A stretch of 45,797 nucleotides of DNA, taken from assembly GCF_000338875.1 (NCBI RefSeq), contig NZ_AOMO01000037.1, forward strand, positions 1 through 45,797, read 5' to 3'. The notes under the pieces are model-generated. The model was not told where the DNA came from, made no database searches, and was given only the letters and a program-made list of their open reading frames with translations. Both the position numbers and the translations under genes were made by a program. Shown here piece after piece: positions 10,343 to 18,886 of the stretch (position 1 is the stretch's first letter; each line of letters opens with the position of its first letter). The DNA is from Vibrio mimicus CAIM 602 (GTDB taxonomy: Bacteria; Pseudomonadota; Gammaproteobacteria; Enterobacterales; Vibrionaceae).

Positions 10343-11548
10343 GTGAAACAAGCAATGCCTAATCAGGTCAGTAAACAGCAAATGGTATTACTGACGTTTT
10401 TGGTTTTATTTAGCCCATTGGCGATTGATATCTACTTACCGGCATTGCCACAAATATCGCAAGCGTTTCACGTGGAACACGCGTTAGCGCAAGACACAAT
10501 TACCTGGTTTTTGTTTGCTATGGGCGTAGGCCAACTGTTTGCTGGCCCATTGGCTGACAAGTACGGTCGTCGAACTGTTGCATTAGGAGGCATCACCATC
10601 TATGCATTGAGTGCTTTATTGGCGTGGAGTGCTCAAAGTATCGAATGGATGTTGATGGCTCGGCTACTACAAGGCTTAGGAGCGTGTGCAACCTCCGTAG
10701 CAGCTTTTGCAACAGTTCGCGATTTATTCGGTCCGCAGAAAAGCGGCAAGATGATTAGCTATCTCAACGGAGCAATCTGCTTTATTCCGGCACTGGCACC
10801 GATTCTTGGTAGCTGGTTGACGCAGCAATTTGGTTGGCGTGCTAATTTCAGCTTTATGGCAATTTTTGCTTTGTCGGTTGGTTCGATAATCGCGTTGCGT
10901 TTGCAAGAGAGCAATCCGAATGCTGGAGGCGCACGTCCGGCTGTTTTTAAGCTTTCTCGTTACGCAGCCGTTCTGAAAGAGCCTACTTTTCTGTTCCACG
11001 CGACGTTGTGCCTATTAGCTATGGCCGTCATCTTAGCCTATGTAACCTCAGCGCCTGTGATCTTAATGGAACGCCTAAACTTGAGCATGAATGAGTTCAC
11101 GTTATGGTTTGGGTTAAATGCACTGGTGAATATTATCGCGTGTATGGCTGCTCCTAAGATGATGGACAAGCTCGGCACTCGAATTACGCTGATCATCGGT
11201 ATCATGACGTTATTGATTGCTGGCGTGATGATGGTTGCGATGCAGATGGTGCAAGCACCGCTCGCATTCATGTTTCCCATCTTTCTATCATCAATCGGTT
11301 TTGCTTGGATCCTAGGGGCAGCAGCAGGAAAAGCCTTGGCTCCCTTTGGTGATAAAGCAGGTACGGCAGCAGCATTGCTTGGTTTATTCCAAATGAGTGG
11401 TGCAGGTTTGCTGGTTGGAACATTGCAACGTTTTATGCCTGAACCGCAATTGATGATCGGTTTGACCATGTGGTTAGCTGCACCCGCTATTCTTATCCTG
11501 ATCTCACCCATAGGCTCCCGTTGGCATACTAGAGCCTATGAGTGTTGA
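10343..11548 (+). CDS. Bcr/CflA-type multidrug efflux MFS transporter
   Basis: A 401-residue, 12-helix major facilitator protein of the Bcr/CflA (DHA1) drug:H+ antiporter group. Evidence is the family N-terminus FSPLAIDIYLPALPQI, motif A GPLADKYGRR between helices 2 and 3, and motif C-like AICFIPALAPILGSWL in helix 5. I chose GTG 10343 because GGAG lies six bases upstream; ATG 10355 has no usable ribosome site and the first ATG (10274) runs back into the divergent LysR control region. The coding sequence contains a degenerate parS site. Substrates cannot be read from sequence. Confidence 0.88.
   Translation: MKQAMPNQVSKQQMVLLTFLVLFSPLAIDIYLPALPQISQAFHVEHALAQDTITWFLFAMGVGQLFAGPLADKYGRRTVALGGITIYALSALLAWSAQSIEWMLMARLLQGLGACATSVAAFATVRDLFGPQKSGKMISYLNGAICFIPALAPILGSWLTQQFGWRANFSFMAIFALSVGSIIALRLQESNPNAGGARPAVFKLSRYAAVLKEPTFLFHATLCLLAMAVILAYVTSAPVILMERLNLSMNEFTLWFGLNALVNIIACMAAPKMMDKLGTRITLIIGIMTLLIAGVMMVAMQMVQAPLAFMFPIFLSSIGFAWILGAAAGKALAPFGDKAGTAAALLGLFQMSGAGLLVGTLQRFMPEPQLMIGLTMWLAAPAILILISPIGSRWHTRAYEC
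10464..10479. other. parS: Degenerate parS-like ParB site (inside the MFS gene)
   Basis: CGTTTCACGTGGAACA matches the parS consensus at 14 of 16 positions; the core is broken by one A-to-G change. It encodes FHVEH after the first transmembrane segment of the transporter. Its spacing (3.2 kb from the second site, which is 3.6 kb from the first) supports it as the third member of a parS cluster, presumably with lower affinity. Confidence 0.72.
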
Positions 11549-11564
11549 TTGAACAAGAGAAATT

Positions 11565-11591
11565 CACGCTGAGGCTATTTTACTCAGCGTG
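11565..11591. other. Hairpin between the MFS gene and small ORF
   Basis: CACGCTGAG pairs with CTCAGCGTG over 9 bp around a 9-base T-rich loop. It starts 17 bases after the transporter stop but no U-run follows on the plus strand, so termination there would be weak. A possible promoter for the next gene (TTTTAC 11578-11583, TATATT 11601-11606, 17-base gap) overlaps its right half. Confidence 0.4.
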
Positions 11592-11651
11592 TATCCTGTG
11601 TATATTGTCTGCCACTTCGATACCGTTTAACCGTTTGGAATTCAATACACC

Positions 11652-11936
11652 ATGTCTCTAACCACCTATGAAATGGCTCGCATTCTGGAACAACTTGATG
11701 AATCTCCAGAAAAGGTGATGTTCGGCAAGTTGCTTAATGAATTAGGTAATCAAAGCAGCGAACGCATTCGCAGTGCGGCAAAGCAAGTGCCACTCACTGT
11801 GCTGCGTGATCTGGTTTATCAATTTCAGCAAGTGATTGAATCGCGCAAAGGTGAGCAAGTAGAAACCATGGCCAAAGAAATGGCTAAACAAGGTATTTCT
11901 GCGGAAGAACTGCTGAACTATCTACAGAAGCGCTAA
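11652..11936 (+). CDS. Small helical protein resembling an H-NS oligomerisation domain
   Basis: A 94-residue protein I cannot assign to a named family. It is rich in charged helix-forming residues. From about residue 50 the pattern LRDLVYQFQQVIESRKGEQ, then AKEMAKQGISAEELLNYL, resembles the H-NS dimerisation region and its GIDPNELLNSL segment, but the protein ends there, without the H-NS DNA-binding part (QGRTP motif). It could therefore be a truncated H-NS-like partner; this is inference from pattern similarity only. It is a single gene between the transporter and convergent asnC, so no operon context helps. The start ATG lacks a strong ribosome site, but the length and reading frame look genuine. 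Confidence 0.75.
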   Translation: MSLTTYEMARILEQLDESPEKVMFGKLLNELGNQSSERIRSAAKQVPLTVLRDLVYQFQQVIESRKGEQVETMAKEMAKQGISAEELLNYLQKR

Positions 11937-11968
11937 TTCTTAGCTATCACGCCTATGGCATCTTTTCA

Positions 11969-11994
11969 GCCTTGTTATTGATGAATAACGAGGC
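11969..11994. terminator. Weak hairpin between convergent genes
   Basis: GCCTTGTTATT pairs with AATAACGAGGC (one T-G wobble, four-base loop) in the space between the convergent small ORF and asnC. Neither side has a proper U-run, so a terminator role is tentative. Confidence 0.35.
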
Positions 11995-12025
11995 CGATGT
12001 GTCAGAGAGCGAAGAATAAAAGTCG

Positions 12026-12490
12026 CTAAGGGTTTACGTTACGGTTGATTGGATTCTGTAAAGAAATCAGTGTTTCTGTGGATTGCACTTCATCAATGGC
12101 TTGCAGTTTATCGATCAGTACGTGCTGTAATTCTTCAATTGAACGACACATCAATTTCACGAAAATGTTATAAGCCCCAGTGGTGTAGTAAGCCTCAACT
12201 ACCTCATCAAGCGCATTCAGTTTCGCCAGCGCAGAATGATAGTCGCGCGCGGCATTCAAGTTAATCCCGATAAAGCAGCAAACGTCGTAGCCGAGTTTCT
12301 TGGTATTCACCACAACTTCAGTGCCTTGAATAATATCGGCCGCTTTCATCTTCTCAATTCGCACGTGAATCGTAGCTGGACTAACATTAAACTGCTTGGC
12401 CATTTCTGCGTAAGGCGTACGAGCATCATCCATCAGAATTTTCAGGATGGCACGATCCAGGTCATCAAGTTTGGTGTGGGTGGTTTGCAT
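12026..12490 (-). CDS. asnC: Lrp/AsnC-family regulator AsnC
   Basis: A 154-residue protein that follows E. coli AsnC closely along its length: ARTPYAEMAKQFNVSPATIH and VRIEKMKAADII in the N-terminal helix-turn-helix, GYDVCCFIGINL, LDEVVEAYYTTGAYNIFVK and the RAM-domain end TETLISLQNP. AsnC senses asparagine and in E. coli activates asnA. No asnA is in the window, so the target lies elsewhere. It is divergent from the GGDEF/EVL gene with an ~85-base gap and convergent with the small H-NS-like ORF. GGAAGGATC just upstream of the ATG (reverse strand) provides the ribosome site. Confidence 0.93.
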   Translation of the reverse strand: MQTTHTKLDDLDRAILKILMDDARTPYAEMAKQFNVSPATIHVRIEKMKAADIIQGTEVVVNTKKLGYDVCCFIGINLNAARDYHSALAKLNALDEVVEAYYTTGAYNIFVKLMCRSIEELQHVLIDKLQAIDEVQSTETLISLQNPINRNVNP

Positions 12491-12575
12491 GATCCTTCCT
12501 GATAGGCTGCCGACTTGAAATAAAGTGCGCTGATTTTATCACCATTAATGCCATTCTTTAACCTTGGAGTCAGTC

Positions 12576-14873
12576 TTGAGCTCGCTGCGAACGTTTTGTA
12601 TCAAATACGGAAAACCCTTGATATTAGGGCTGGGTTTTTGCACGTTTGAAGTCATCGCTCAAGAGCAAACATTGCCTATTAGCGCAGCAGAATTGATGCA
12701 TAAGACGGCAGGGCAATTTCAATGGAACAGTGAGCAAGTGGGGAGCACTGTGTTGTGGATCGTCTTAATCACGACGATCCTTGGCTTGTGCATGACAGTG
12801 GTGCGCCAACATCACTACACACAACGTTTACGCAATAACCAAAAATTACTCGAATCCATTTTTGATCAGAGCACGCATTACATCGGCATTTTTGATTTGG
12901 AAGGAAGGCTCATTTCTTGTAACGGCAAATTACAACATTTGCTGTACCGACATGGGGAGAGCTTGCTCAGGCCGATTTGGCAGCATAAGGGATGGGAAGA
13001 TTCAGCGGTGGAGCACATTCAGAATTACTTTGCTGAATCTTTACCGCAAACACGGCTCTTTAATGCTGAAATCTGGCACCCAGATTATGGTGCGATTGTG
13101 CTGGAGTGTCAGTTCAAGCCGATGCCAACACGTGAAGAGTCGCAAATCTTACTGGAAGCTCAGGACATTACTTGGCGCAAAATCACAGAGGATAAATTGT
13201 TCCAACGTGAAGCTGGGCTTCGTCATTACTACGATCAACAGCCGGTTATGATGTTAACGCTTGATGAGCGTAACCACATTCAACAAATCAACCAGTTTGC
13301 AGAGCAGCTTTTGGGCTATCCAGCAGACGCTATGCTTGGTCACCACATCCGCGATTTTTATCAAGATGATGAAGCTTTAACACCAAGGCAGATGCTGTTG
13401 TTGCCAAGTCGCAACGCTTCTTCGGTTTGGCGGAGAGAGGTGTGTTATCGCCATCATTCAGGTGAAGTGGTTTGGGTGCGTGAAAATATTCGCCCTTTGG
13501 TTGAAACGGGGACGTTGCTGATTGTTGGTGAAGATATTTCAGAAACCCGTCAACTGGCTGATCAACTCGCTTACCAAGCACGTTATGACTTGTTGACTCA
13601 TACCCTAAACCGTAACCAGTTTGAGTTGGAGTTGGCGAAAGCGCTGAAAGAAACCGAAAGCCAACTAAGAACCCACGCCATGCTCTATCTGGATCTTGAC
13701 CAGCTCAAAGTGCTTAACGATACCGCAGGCCATGATGCTGGTGATGGCGCTATCCAATTCTGTGCCAGTATGTTGGAAGAAGTGTTGCCCTTTAAAGCGA
13801 CATTGGCACGCATGGGCGGTGATGAATTTTCAGTTTTATTGCGCGATTGTACTGAGCGTGATGCTGAGTTGGTGGCACAAAACATCATTCATGCACTCAG
13901 TGAAGTTCCGTTTGTGTGGGAGCACATCCGTTTTAATCTGACTTGTTCGATTGGCATTCGCATGATTGACCATACCGCAACGTCACCACAAATGGTGCAT
14001 GCACAAGCAGATACCGCCTGCCATGCGGCGAAAGAAGAAGGACGAAACCGCTTTAACCTGTATCGACAGGATGATGCGGATTTGCGCCGCCGCCAATTGG
14101 AGATGGAGTGTGTAAACCTAGTGCATGATGCCTTGGCCAATGAGCGAATTGAACTGTTTGCACAACGTATCGTGCCACTCAACCAACCCGATCTACAGTT
14201 GCATTTTGAAGTGTTGATGCGGATTAAGAACGCGGCGGGAGAGTATGTTTCGCCGGGTATTTTCGTGCCAGCTTCTGAGCGTTATAACCTAGCACATCGG
14301 CTTGATCGGCAAATTGTGGAACAAACCCTAAGCTGGTTAGAAGTGCGCCCAGAAGTGGTTGATAAACTGGGGCGAGTTTCCATTAACCTTTCCGGTAACT
14401 CGATAGGCAACCCTGATTTTGTCGCCTTCCTGCTTGATCGCTTGGGCAATAGCCAGATCTCATGCAGCAAAGTCTGTTTTGAAATCACGGAAACTGCCGC
14501 AATGCGTAATCTCAATCAAGCCATTGCAGTCTTGTCGCAATTGAAGGGATTGGGATGTGTGTTAGCACTGGACGATTTTGGCTCAGGTCTCTCTTCGTTT
14601 GGATATTTACAAAAACTGCCAGTAGATATCGTGAAAATTGATGGCATTTTTGTGTGTGACATGGACCAAAACGAGATGGATCGTTTAATGGTGCGTTCGA
14701 TTCATGAGCTGACCAAACAGATGGGCAAAACCACTGTTGCGGAGTTTGTCGAAAACGAGCAGATTTTGCAGGCATTGCAGTTGATCGGCGTGGACTATGC
14801 GCAGGGATACTTGTTCAGTCGACCGCAACCCATTGCTGATTTGGTTGCTGAGCAGCTTAAAGAGAAAGCGTAG
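12576..14873 (+). CDS. Membrane PAS-PAS-GGDEF-EVL cyclic-di-GMP signalling protein
   Basis: A 765-residue protein with a hydrophobic N-terminus (~10-25), a second transmembrane segment (~55-75), two PAS-like regions (~80-205 and ~215-330), a GGDEF domain (~335-500) and an EAL-type domain (~510-760). The cyclase motif is intact (ARMGGDEF; metal Asp in YLDLDQLK), with no RxxD inhibitory site ahead of it. The phosphodiesterase signature reads EVL (HFEVLMRI), while other catalytic parts remain: EITETA, LALDDFGSGLSS, DIVKIDG and AQGYLFSRPQP. Either or both activities are possible. The TTG at 12576 has GGAG six bases upstream; a TTG at 12564 has none. It stands alone, divergent from asnC. Confidence 0.92.
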   Translation: MSSLRTFCIKYGKPLILGLGFCTFEVIAQEQTLPISAAELMHKTAGQFQWNSEQVGSTVLWIVLITTILGLCMTVVRQHHYTQRLRNNQKLLESIFDQSTHYIGIFDLEGRLISCNGKLQHLLYRHGESLLRPIWQHKGWEDSAVEHIQNYFAESLPQTRLFNAEIWHPDYGAIVLECQFKPMPTREESQILLEAQDITWRKITEDKLFQREAGLRHYYDQQPVMMLTLDERNHIQQINQFAEQLLGYPADAMLGHHIRDFYQDDEALTPRQMLLLPSRNASSVWRREVCYRHHSGEVVWVRENIRPLVETGTLLIVGEDISETRQLADQLAYQARYDLLTHTLNRNQFELELAKALKETESQLRTHAMLYLDLDQLKVLNDTAGHDAGDGAIQFCASMLEEVLPFKATLARMGGDEFSVLLRDCTERDAELVAQNIIHALSEVPFVWEHIRFNLTCSIGIRMIDHTATSPQMVHAQADTACHAAKEEGRNRFNLYRQDDADLRRRQLEMECVNLVHDALANERIELFAQRIVPLNQPDLQLHFEVLMRIKNAAGEYVSPGIFVPASERYNLAHRLDRQIVEQTLSWLEVRPEVVDKLGRVSINLSGNSIGNPDFVAFLLDRLGNSQISCSKVCFEITETAAMRNLNQAIAVLSQLKGLGCVLALDDFGSGLSSFGYLQKLPVDIVKIDGIFVCDMDQNEMDRLMVRSIHELTKQMGKTTVAEFVENEQILQALQLIGVDYAQGYLFSRPQPIADLVAEQLKEKA

Positions 14874-14901
14874 GGTTTGCCGACAAAATCCGCTACACTG
14901 A

Positions 14902-15717
<816 letters not shown>

Positions 15718-15767
15718 CCAGCCTCAACGCGACCATTATTCGTCAAGAAAGGCTAAGCTAATCGAAC

Positions 15768-15795
15768 TTGTTTTTTGCGATTAACCACGTAATAT
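15768..15795 (+). promoter_or_regulatory. Possible promoter of the Cys-containing basic protein
   Basis: TTGTTT (15768-15773) and TAATAT (15790-15795) are 16 bases apart and lie 38 bases before the GTG start at 15834. Composition and position fit; there is no other support. Confidence 0.4.
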
Positions 15796-15833
15796 GCGCC
15801 TGAGAATAATTCGTATTTTAGCTGGAGTAGTCA

Positions 15834-16223
15834 GTGGCTAAACGTCTATGCAAACTCAGTCGCAATGAGATTGCGACCTCCCTTGGCGAAATTGAACGCT
15901 TAGTGGCTGAGCCGCAGTTTCTGTGCCGAGCCTGTGCTCGTGTGGCCGCCGATAAAAAAAGCCTGTGCAAGCCGCAAGCTTTGAGTGCGAAGTCTCCTGC
16001 TGCCAATATCTCCGCGTTATCGGAAATAGAAACCAATACCGGCGTGGCGAGTTTATTGCCGAAAGGCAGTTTGAAGAAACAGCAGAAGTTTCATAAGAAA
16101 CTGGAAAAAGTGCTGAAGAAGCAGCGTAAACTGATGAAAAAACAGCAACAGCTGGAAGGTAAAGTCGCTCAGACCAATCCCGCACTGGTTCATGAAATCG
16201 CTGCTCAAGTTAGTATGCATTAA
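15834..16223 (+). CDS. Conserved-looking basic protein with a four-Cys N-terminus
   Basis: A 129-residue protein of unknown function. The N-terminal ~45 residues hold four cysteines (RLCKLS ... FLCRACARVA ... SLCKP; C6, C31, C34, C44), a spacing that could bind zinc. A low-complexity middle is followed by a very basic, Lys/Gln-rich helix (~80-115; KKQQKFHKKLEKVLKKQRK) likely to form a coiled coil or contact nucleic acid. The GTG at 15834 has GGAG six bases upstream. It is a single-gene unit ending in a strong terminator. The basic tail and Cys motif suggest RNA or ribosome association; this is inference only. Confidence 0.8.
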   Translation: MAKRLCKLSRNEIATSLGEIERLVAEPQFLCRACARVAADKKSLCKPQALSAKSPAANISALSEIETNTGVASLLPKGSLKKQQKFHKKLEKVLKKQRKLMKKQQQLEGKVAQTNPALVHEIAAQVSMH

Positions 16224-16249
16224 GCTTGAAAAGCCGATAAGGATTAAGC

Positions 16250-16280
16250 AAAAGCCCATCATTCGATGGGCTTTTGTGTT
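16250..16280. terminator. Bidirectional intrinsic terminator
   Basis: AAAAGCCCATC pairs over 11 bp with GATGGGCTTTT around an ATTC loop, followed by GTGTTTT. It lies between the convergent Cys-containing ORF and the YigM-type transporter and suits both. Confidence 0.9.
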
Positions 16281-16299
16281 TTAGGCGATGAGAGTTTGC

Positions 16300-17187
16300 T
16301 TAGGCTAAGTTTTGGCGTTGATAATCACGCTCAACACGGCGTTTTACCCAAGTCTCATTGATCCACAGTGAGGCCAAGATAATCGCGCCACCAAAGGATA
16401 GGCGAACCAAGTCCACATCGCGGTTCCAAATCAGAATGTTCACCACCAAGCCAGCAGGTACTAAAGCATTATTCATCACAGCTAAAGCGCCTGCATTTAC
16501 CAAGCAAGCTCCTTTGTTCCACGCAAAGTAGCCAAGGCCAGAAGCAATCAGTCCTAAATAGAGCAAAATACCCCACTGGAGTTGAGTGGTCGGCAATTTA
16601 GCGGGGTTACCAAGCAGTAAGAAAGCGACACTCGCCACCACGAAAGCACCAAGATAGAAATAACCAAACACCGTATGTTGCGGCAGGGAAGTCTGTTCGC
16701 GCTCCATCAGGTATTTGTATCCGACTTGGCCAATCGCAAAGCAGAGGTTGGCACCTTGAACGACGAAAAATCCAGTGAGGAAATTCTCATTAACACCTGC
16801 AAACTTAATCACTACCGCACCCAATACTGCAATAATTGCAGTGACCAAATACCAAGGTGAAAAACGACCTTTGAGAAAATCGTAAATCAAAGTGACATAA
16901 ATCGGGGTGAAAACGGTGAACAGCAGCACTTCCGGTACTGAGAGCAGCAAGAAAGATTGATAGTAAAAACAGTACATCAAGCCGAGCTGAATACCGCCAA
17001 TCGCCATCAATTTGGCAATCAGTGCGCGTGGTACACCTTTAAAGCGTAGAAATGGAATGAAGACTAGGCTCGCGAGAGCCACTCGCATCCAAACCGCAAA
17101 CCAAGAATCGACCTGACCGGCTAAATAGACGCCGATCAGGCTAAATGAAAATGCCCATAACAGGGTGACTGCAGAGAGATAAACCAT
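16300..17187 (-). CDS. yigM: EamA-family transporter, YigM/BioP-like (biotin uptake)
   Basis: A 295-residue, ten-helix EamA/DMT protein that follows E. coli YigM closely: LLWAFSFSLIGVYLAGQVDS, QLGLMYCFYYQSFLLLSVPE, LFTVFTPIYVTLIYDFL, FAIGQVGYKYLME, GYFAWNKGACLVNAGALAVM and GAIILASLWI. E. coli YigM has been described as the biotin transporter, so uptake of biotin is the best guess, though YigM-like proteins are often labelled carboxylate/amino-acid transporters. It lies downstream of uspA on the same strand with a 55-base gap and no clear terminator between them, so readthrough from uspA is possible. Confidence 0.85.
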   Translation of the reverse strand: MVYLSAVTLLWAFSFSLIGVYLAGQVDSWFAVWMRVALASLVFIPFLRFKGVPRALIAKLMAIGGIQLGLMYCFYYQSFLLLSVPEVLLFTVFTPIYVTLIYDFLKGRFSPWYLVTAIIAVLGAVVIKFAGVNENFLTGFFVVQGANLCFAIGQVGYKYLMEREQTSLPQHTVFGYFYLGAFVVASVAFLLLGNPAKLPTTQLQWGILLYLGLIASGLGYFAWNKGACLVNAGALAVMNNALVPAGLVVNILIWNRDVDLVRLSFGGAIILASLWINETWVKRRVERDYQRQNLA

Positions 17188-17242
17188 AACGCTATTGAAT
17201 GAGTGAATGGAATCCGCAGTCTACCCGAGTATTTTCTGTTCG

Positions 17243-17668
17243 TCAGTCGTTGAGTGGTACGACTAACATATCCACCGGAGAACTGTTAATCAGCTGACGC
17301 GTTGAAGAGAGCAGTTTGCTCCAGAAATCTTGGTGATGACCACACACCAATAAATCAACGTTAAATTCGCTGATGGTTTCGCATAGTTCATTCGTCAAAT
17401 CGCCACTGCCGACCAGAGTATGCTTGATAGGGTAATTCGCATGTTGCGCCAAATCTTGCAGCTGCTTTTGCGATGCTTCCATGGCGTGATGCTGAGTTTC
17501 GGCCAAATTAATATCGATAAGGCCGGTGTATAGCTCGGCGTAGTTAACGTCGATATGGATGAACGACACTTCCGCATTGAGTGGTTTGGCCAAAGCGACC
17601 GCTTTTTCAACCAGCAGTTTGCTGTCGTCAGATAGATCTACCGCAACCAAAAGATGTTGATAACTCAT
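17243..17668 (-). CDS. uspA: Universal stress protein A
   Basis: A 141-residue cytoplasmic protein matching E. coli UspA along its length: [46 protein letters not shown] and [17 protein letters not shown], ending [10 protein letters not shown]. It lacks the G-2x-G-9x-G(S/T) ATP-binding loop, as UspA does. It is divergent from ferritin across a 166-base region that must hold both promoters, and uspB is just beyond ferritin; in E. coli uspA and uspB are direct divergent neighbours, so ferritin is placed between them here. A stress-induced promoter is likely but I could not define one. Confidence 0.95.
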   Translation of the reverse strand: MSYQHLLVAVDLSDDSKLLVEKAVALAKPLNAEVSFIHIDVNYAELYTGLIDINLAETQHHAMEASQKQLQDLAQHANYPIKHTLVGSGDLTNELCETISEFNVDLLVCGHHQDFWSKLLSSTRQLINSSPVDMLVVPLND

Positions 17669-17834
17669 TGTACGGACTCCTTTTCGGGTGATTAAACACA
17701 GCGTAGCACTGGATTGGCGATTTTTTTGTCGCAGCGATCTCAGTTTGATGGCGATGACTTGGGGTATGGCTACAATAACCAGCGAACATGCTATAGTTCG
17801 TTCAAATAGTTACAGTGAATTAGGAGCTTTTTTT

Positions 17835-18362
17835 ATGTTGTCGCAAGCGATGGTTGAGCATCTCAATGAGCAAATTAACCTCGAATTTTTTTCATCCAAT
17901 CTATACTTACAAATGAGTGCTTGGTGTGAAGACAAAGGATTTGATGGTGCTGCAGAGTTTTTACGCGTTCATGCGGTAGAAGAGATGCAGCACATGCAAC
18001 GTCTGTTCACCTATGTGAGCGAGACGGGAGCACTACCAATCCTTGGTGCGATCGCTGCGCCACGCCACGAATTTGCTTCACTGGGTGAAGTGTTTCGTGA
18101 GACGTACCAACATGAACAGAAGATCACGCAACAGATTAACAAACTGGCTCATGTGGCGTTCACCTCTCAAGATTACTCAACATTTAACTTCCTTCAGTGG
18201 TACGTGGCTGAACAGCACGAAGAAGAGAAGTTGTTTAAAGGGATTTTAGATAAGCTGGAACTGGTTGGTGAAGATGGTAAGGCGTTGTTCTTCATTGATA
18301 AAGATTTGGCTGCATTGGCAAAAAAAGGCTCATCTTCTGTGATGGATGCTCCTGCTGAGTAA
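17835..18362 (+). CDS. ftnA: Non-haem ferritin FtnA
   Basis: A 175-residue four-helix-bundle iron-storage protein. The N-terminus ([21 protein letters not shown]) carries the ferroxidase Glu and Tyr, and [12 protein letters not shown] supplies the ExxH metal ligands. The ATG at 17835 follows AGGAG with an eight-base gap; earlier in-frame starts reach into the divergent uspA control region. The sRNA RyhB, also encoded here at ~41.3 kb, represses iron-storage genes in enterics, so this could be a target; that link is inferred. A possible hairpin terminator follows. Confidence 0.94.
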   Translation: MLSQAMVEHLNEQINLEFFSSNLYLQMSAWCEDKGFDGAAEFLRVHAVEEMQHMQRLFTYVSETGALPILGAIAAPRHEFASLGEVFRETYQHEQKITQQINKLAHVAFTSQDYSTFNFLQWYVAEQHEEEKLFKGILDKLELVGEDGKALFFIDKDLAALAKKGSSSVMDAPAE

Positions 18363-18369
18363 GATCGGC

Positions 18370-18400
18370 AAAAAGACAAACTGAAGCGATCGTCTTTTTC
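18370..18400 (+). terminator. Probable terminator after ftnA
   Basis: AAAAAGAC pairs with GTCTTTTT over 8 bp around a 14-base loop, ending in a T-run, just after the ftnA stop. The loop is large, so strength is uncertain. Confidence 0.6.
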
Positions 18401-18437
18401 TCTGGGCATTCTCAACACAAGATGTAGGGAGGAAAAG

Positions 18438-18761
18438 ATGATCAGTGGAGATACCATTCTCTTTGCGCTCATGGTGGTGACTGCGATTAACTTAGCTCGT
18501 TATGTGACTGCACTGCGCTCGCTTATTTACATCATGCGTGAAGCCCATCCACTCCTTTATCAACAAGTTGATGGTCGGGGCTTTTTTACCACACATGGCA
18601 ACATGACCAAGCAGGTACGTTTGTACCATTACCTGAAAAGTCGTGAGTATCACCATCATCATGATCCTGTGTTTACTGGCAAATGTGATCGGGTACGTGA
18701 GCTGTTTATTTTGTCCGGTTCGCTACTGGTTCTGACCACTGTCGTCGCATTTATGCTCTAA
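18438..18761 (+). CDS. uspB: Universal stress protein B (membrane)
   Basis: A 107-residue inner-membrane protein with transmembrane segments at ~5-22 and ~88-105. It matches UspB of enterics ([52 protein letters not shown]). In E. coli it is a sigma-S-dependent stationary-phase protein linked to ethanol resistance. The ATG follows GGGAGGAAAAG. It lies between ftnA and the promoter/terminator pair upstream of the flavoprotein gene. Confidence 0.93.
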   Translation: MISGDTILFALMVVTAINLARYVTALRSLIYIMREAHPLLYQQVDGRGFFTTHGNMTKQVRLYHYLKSREYHHHHDPVFTGKCDRVRELFILSGSLLVLTTVVAFML

Positions 18762-18792
18762 TCGCGTGCATTTGCCATACATTGGCATTGCG

Positions 18793-18821
18793 TTGGCATA
18801 GTGGCGATTTGCCGTTAGAAT
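18793..18821 (+). promoter_or_regulatory. Strong sigma70-like promoter upstream of the flavoprotein gene
   Basis: TTGGCA (18793-18798) and TAGAAT (18816-18821) are 17 bases apart, close to consensus. The predicted start near 18828 is only ~12 bases before a strong intrinsic terminator hairpin, an unusual arrangement treated as a finding. Confidence 0.65.
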
Positions 18822-18837
18822 AGCCGCCCAAGTGAGT

Positions 18838-18867
18838 AAGGATGTGCACTCAGCACATCCTTTTTTT
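18838..18867 (+). terminator. Strong intrinsic terminator, downstream of uspB and of a promoter
   Basis: AAGGATGTGC pairs with GCACATCCTT around a five-base loop, and seven T residues follow. It is 76 bases after uspB and could end that transcript, but a near-consensus promoter lies between uspB and this hairpin, so it may also act as an attenuator for the gene at 18887. Confidence 0.9.
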
Positions 18868-18886
18868 ATGGTATTAGGTGGCAGTG

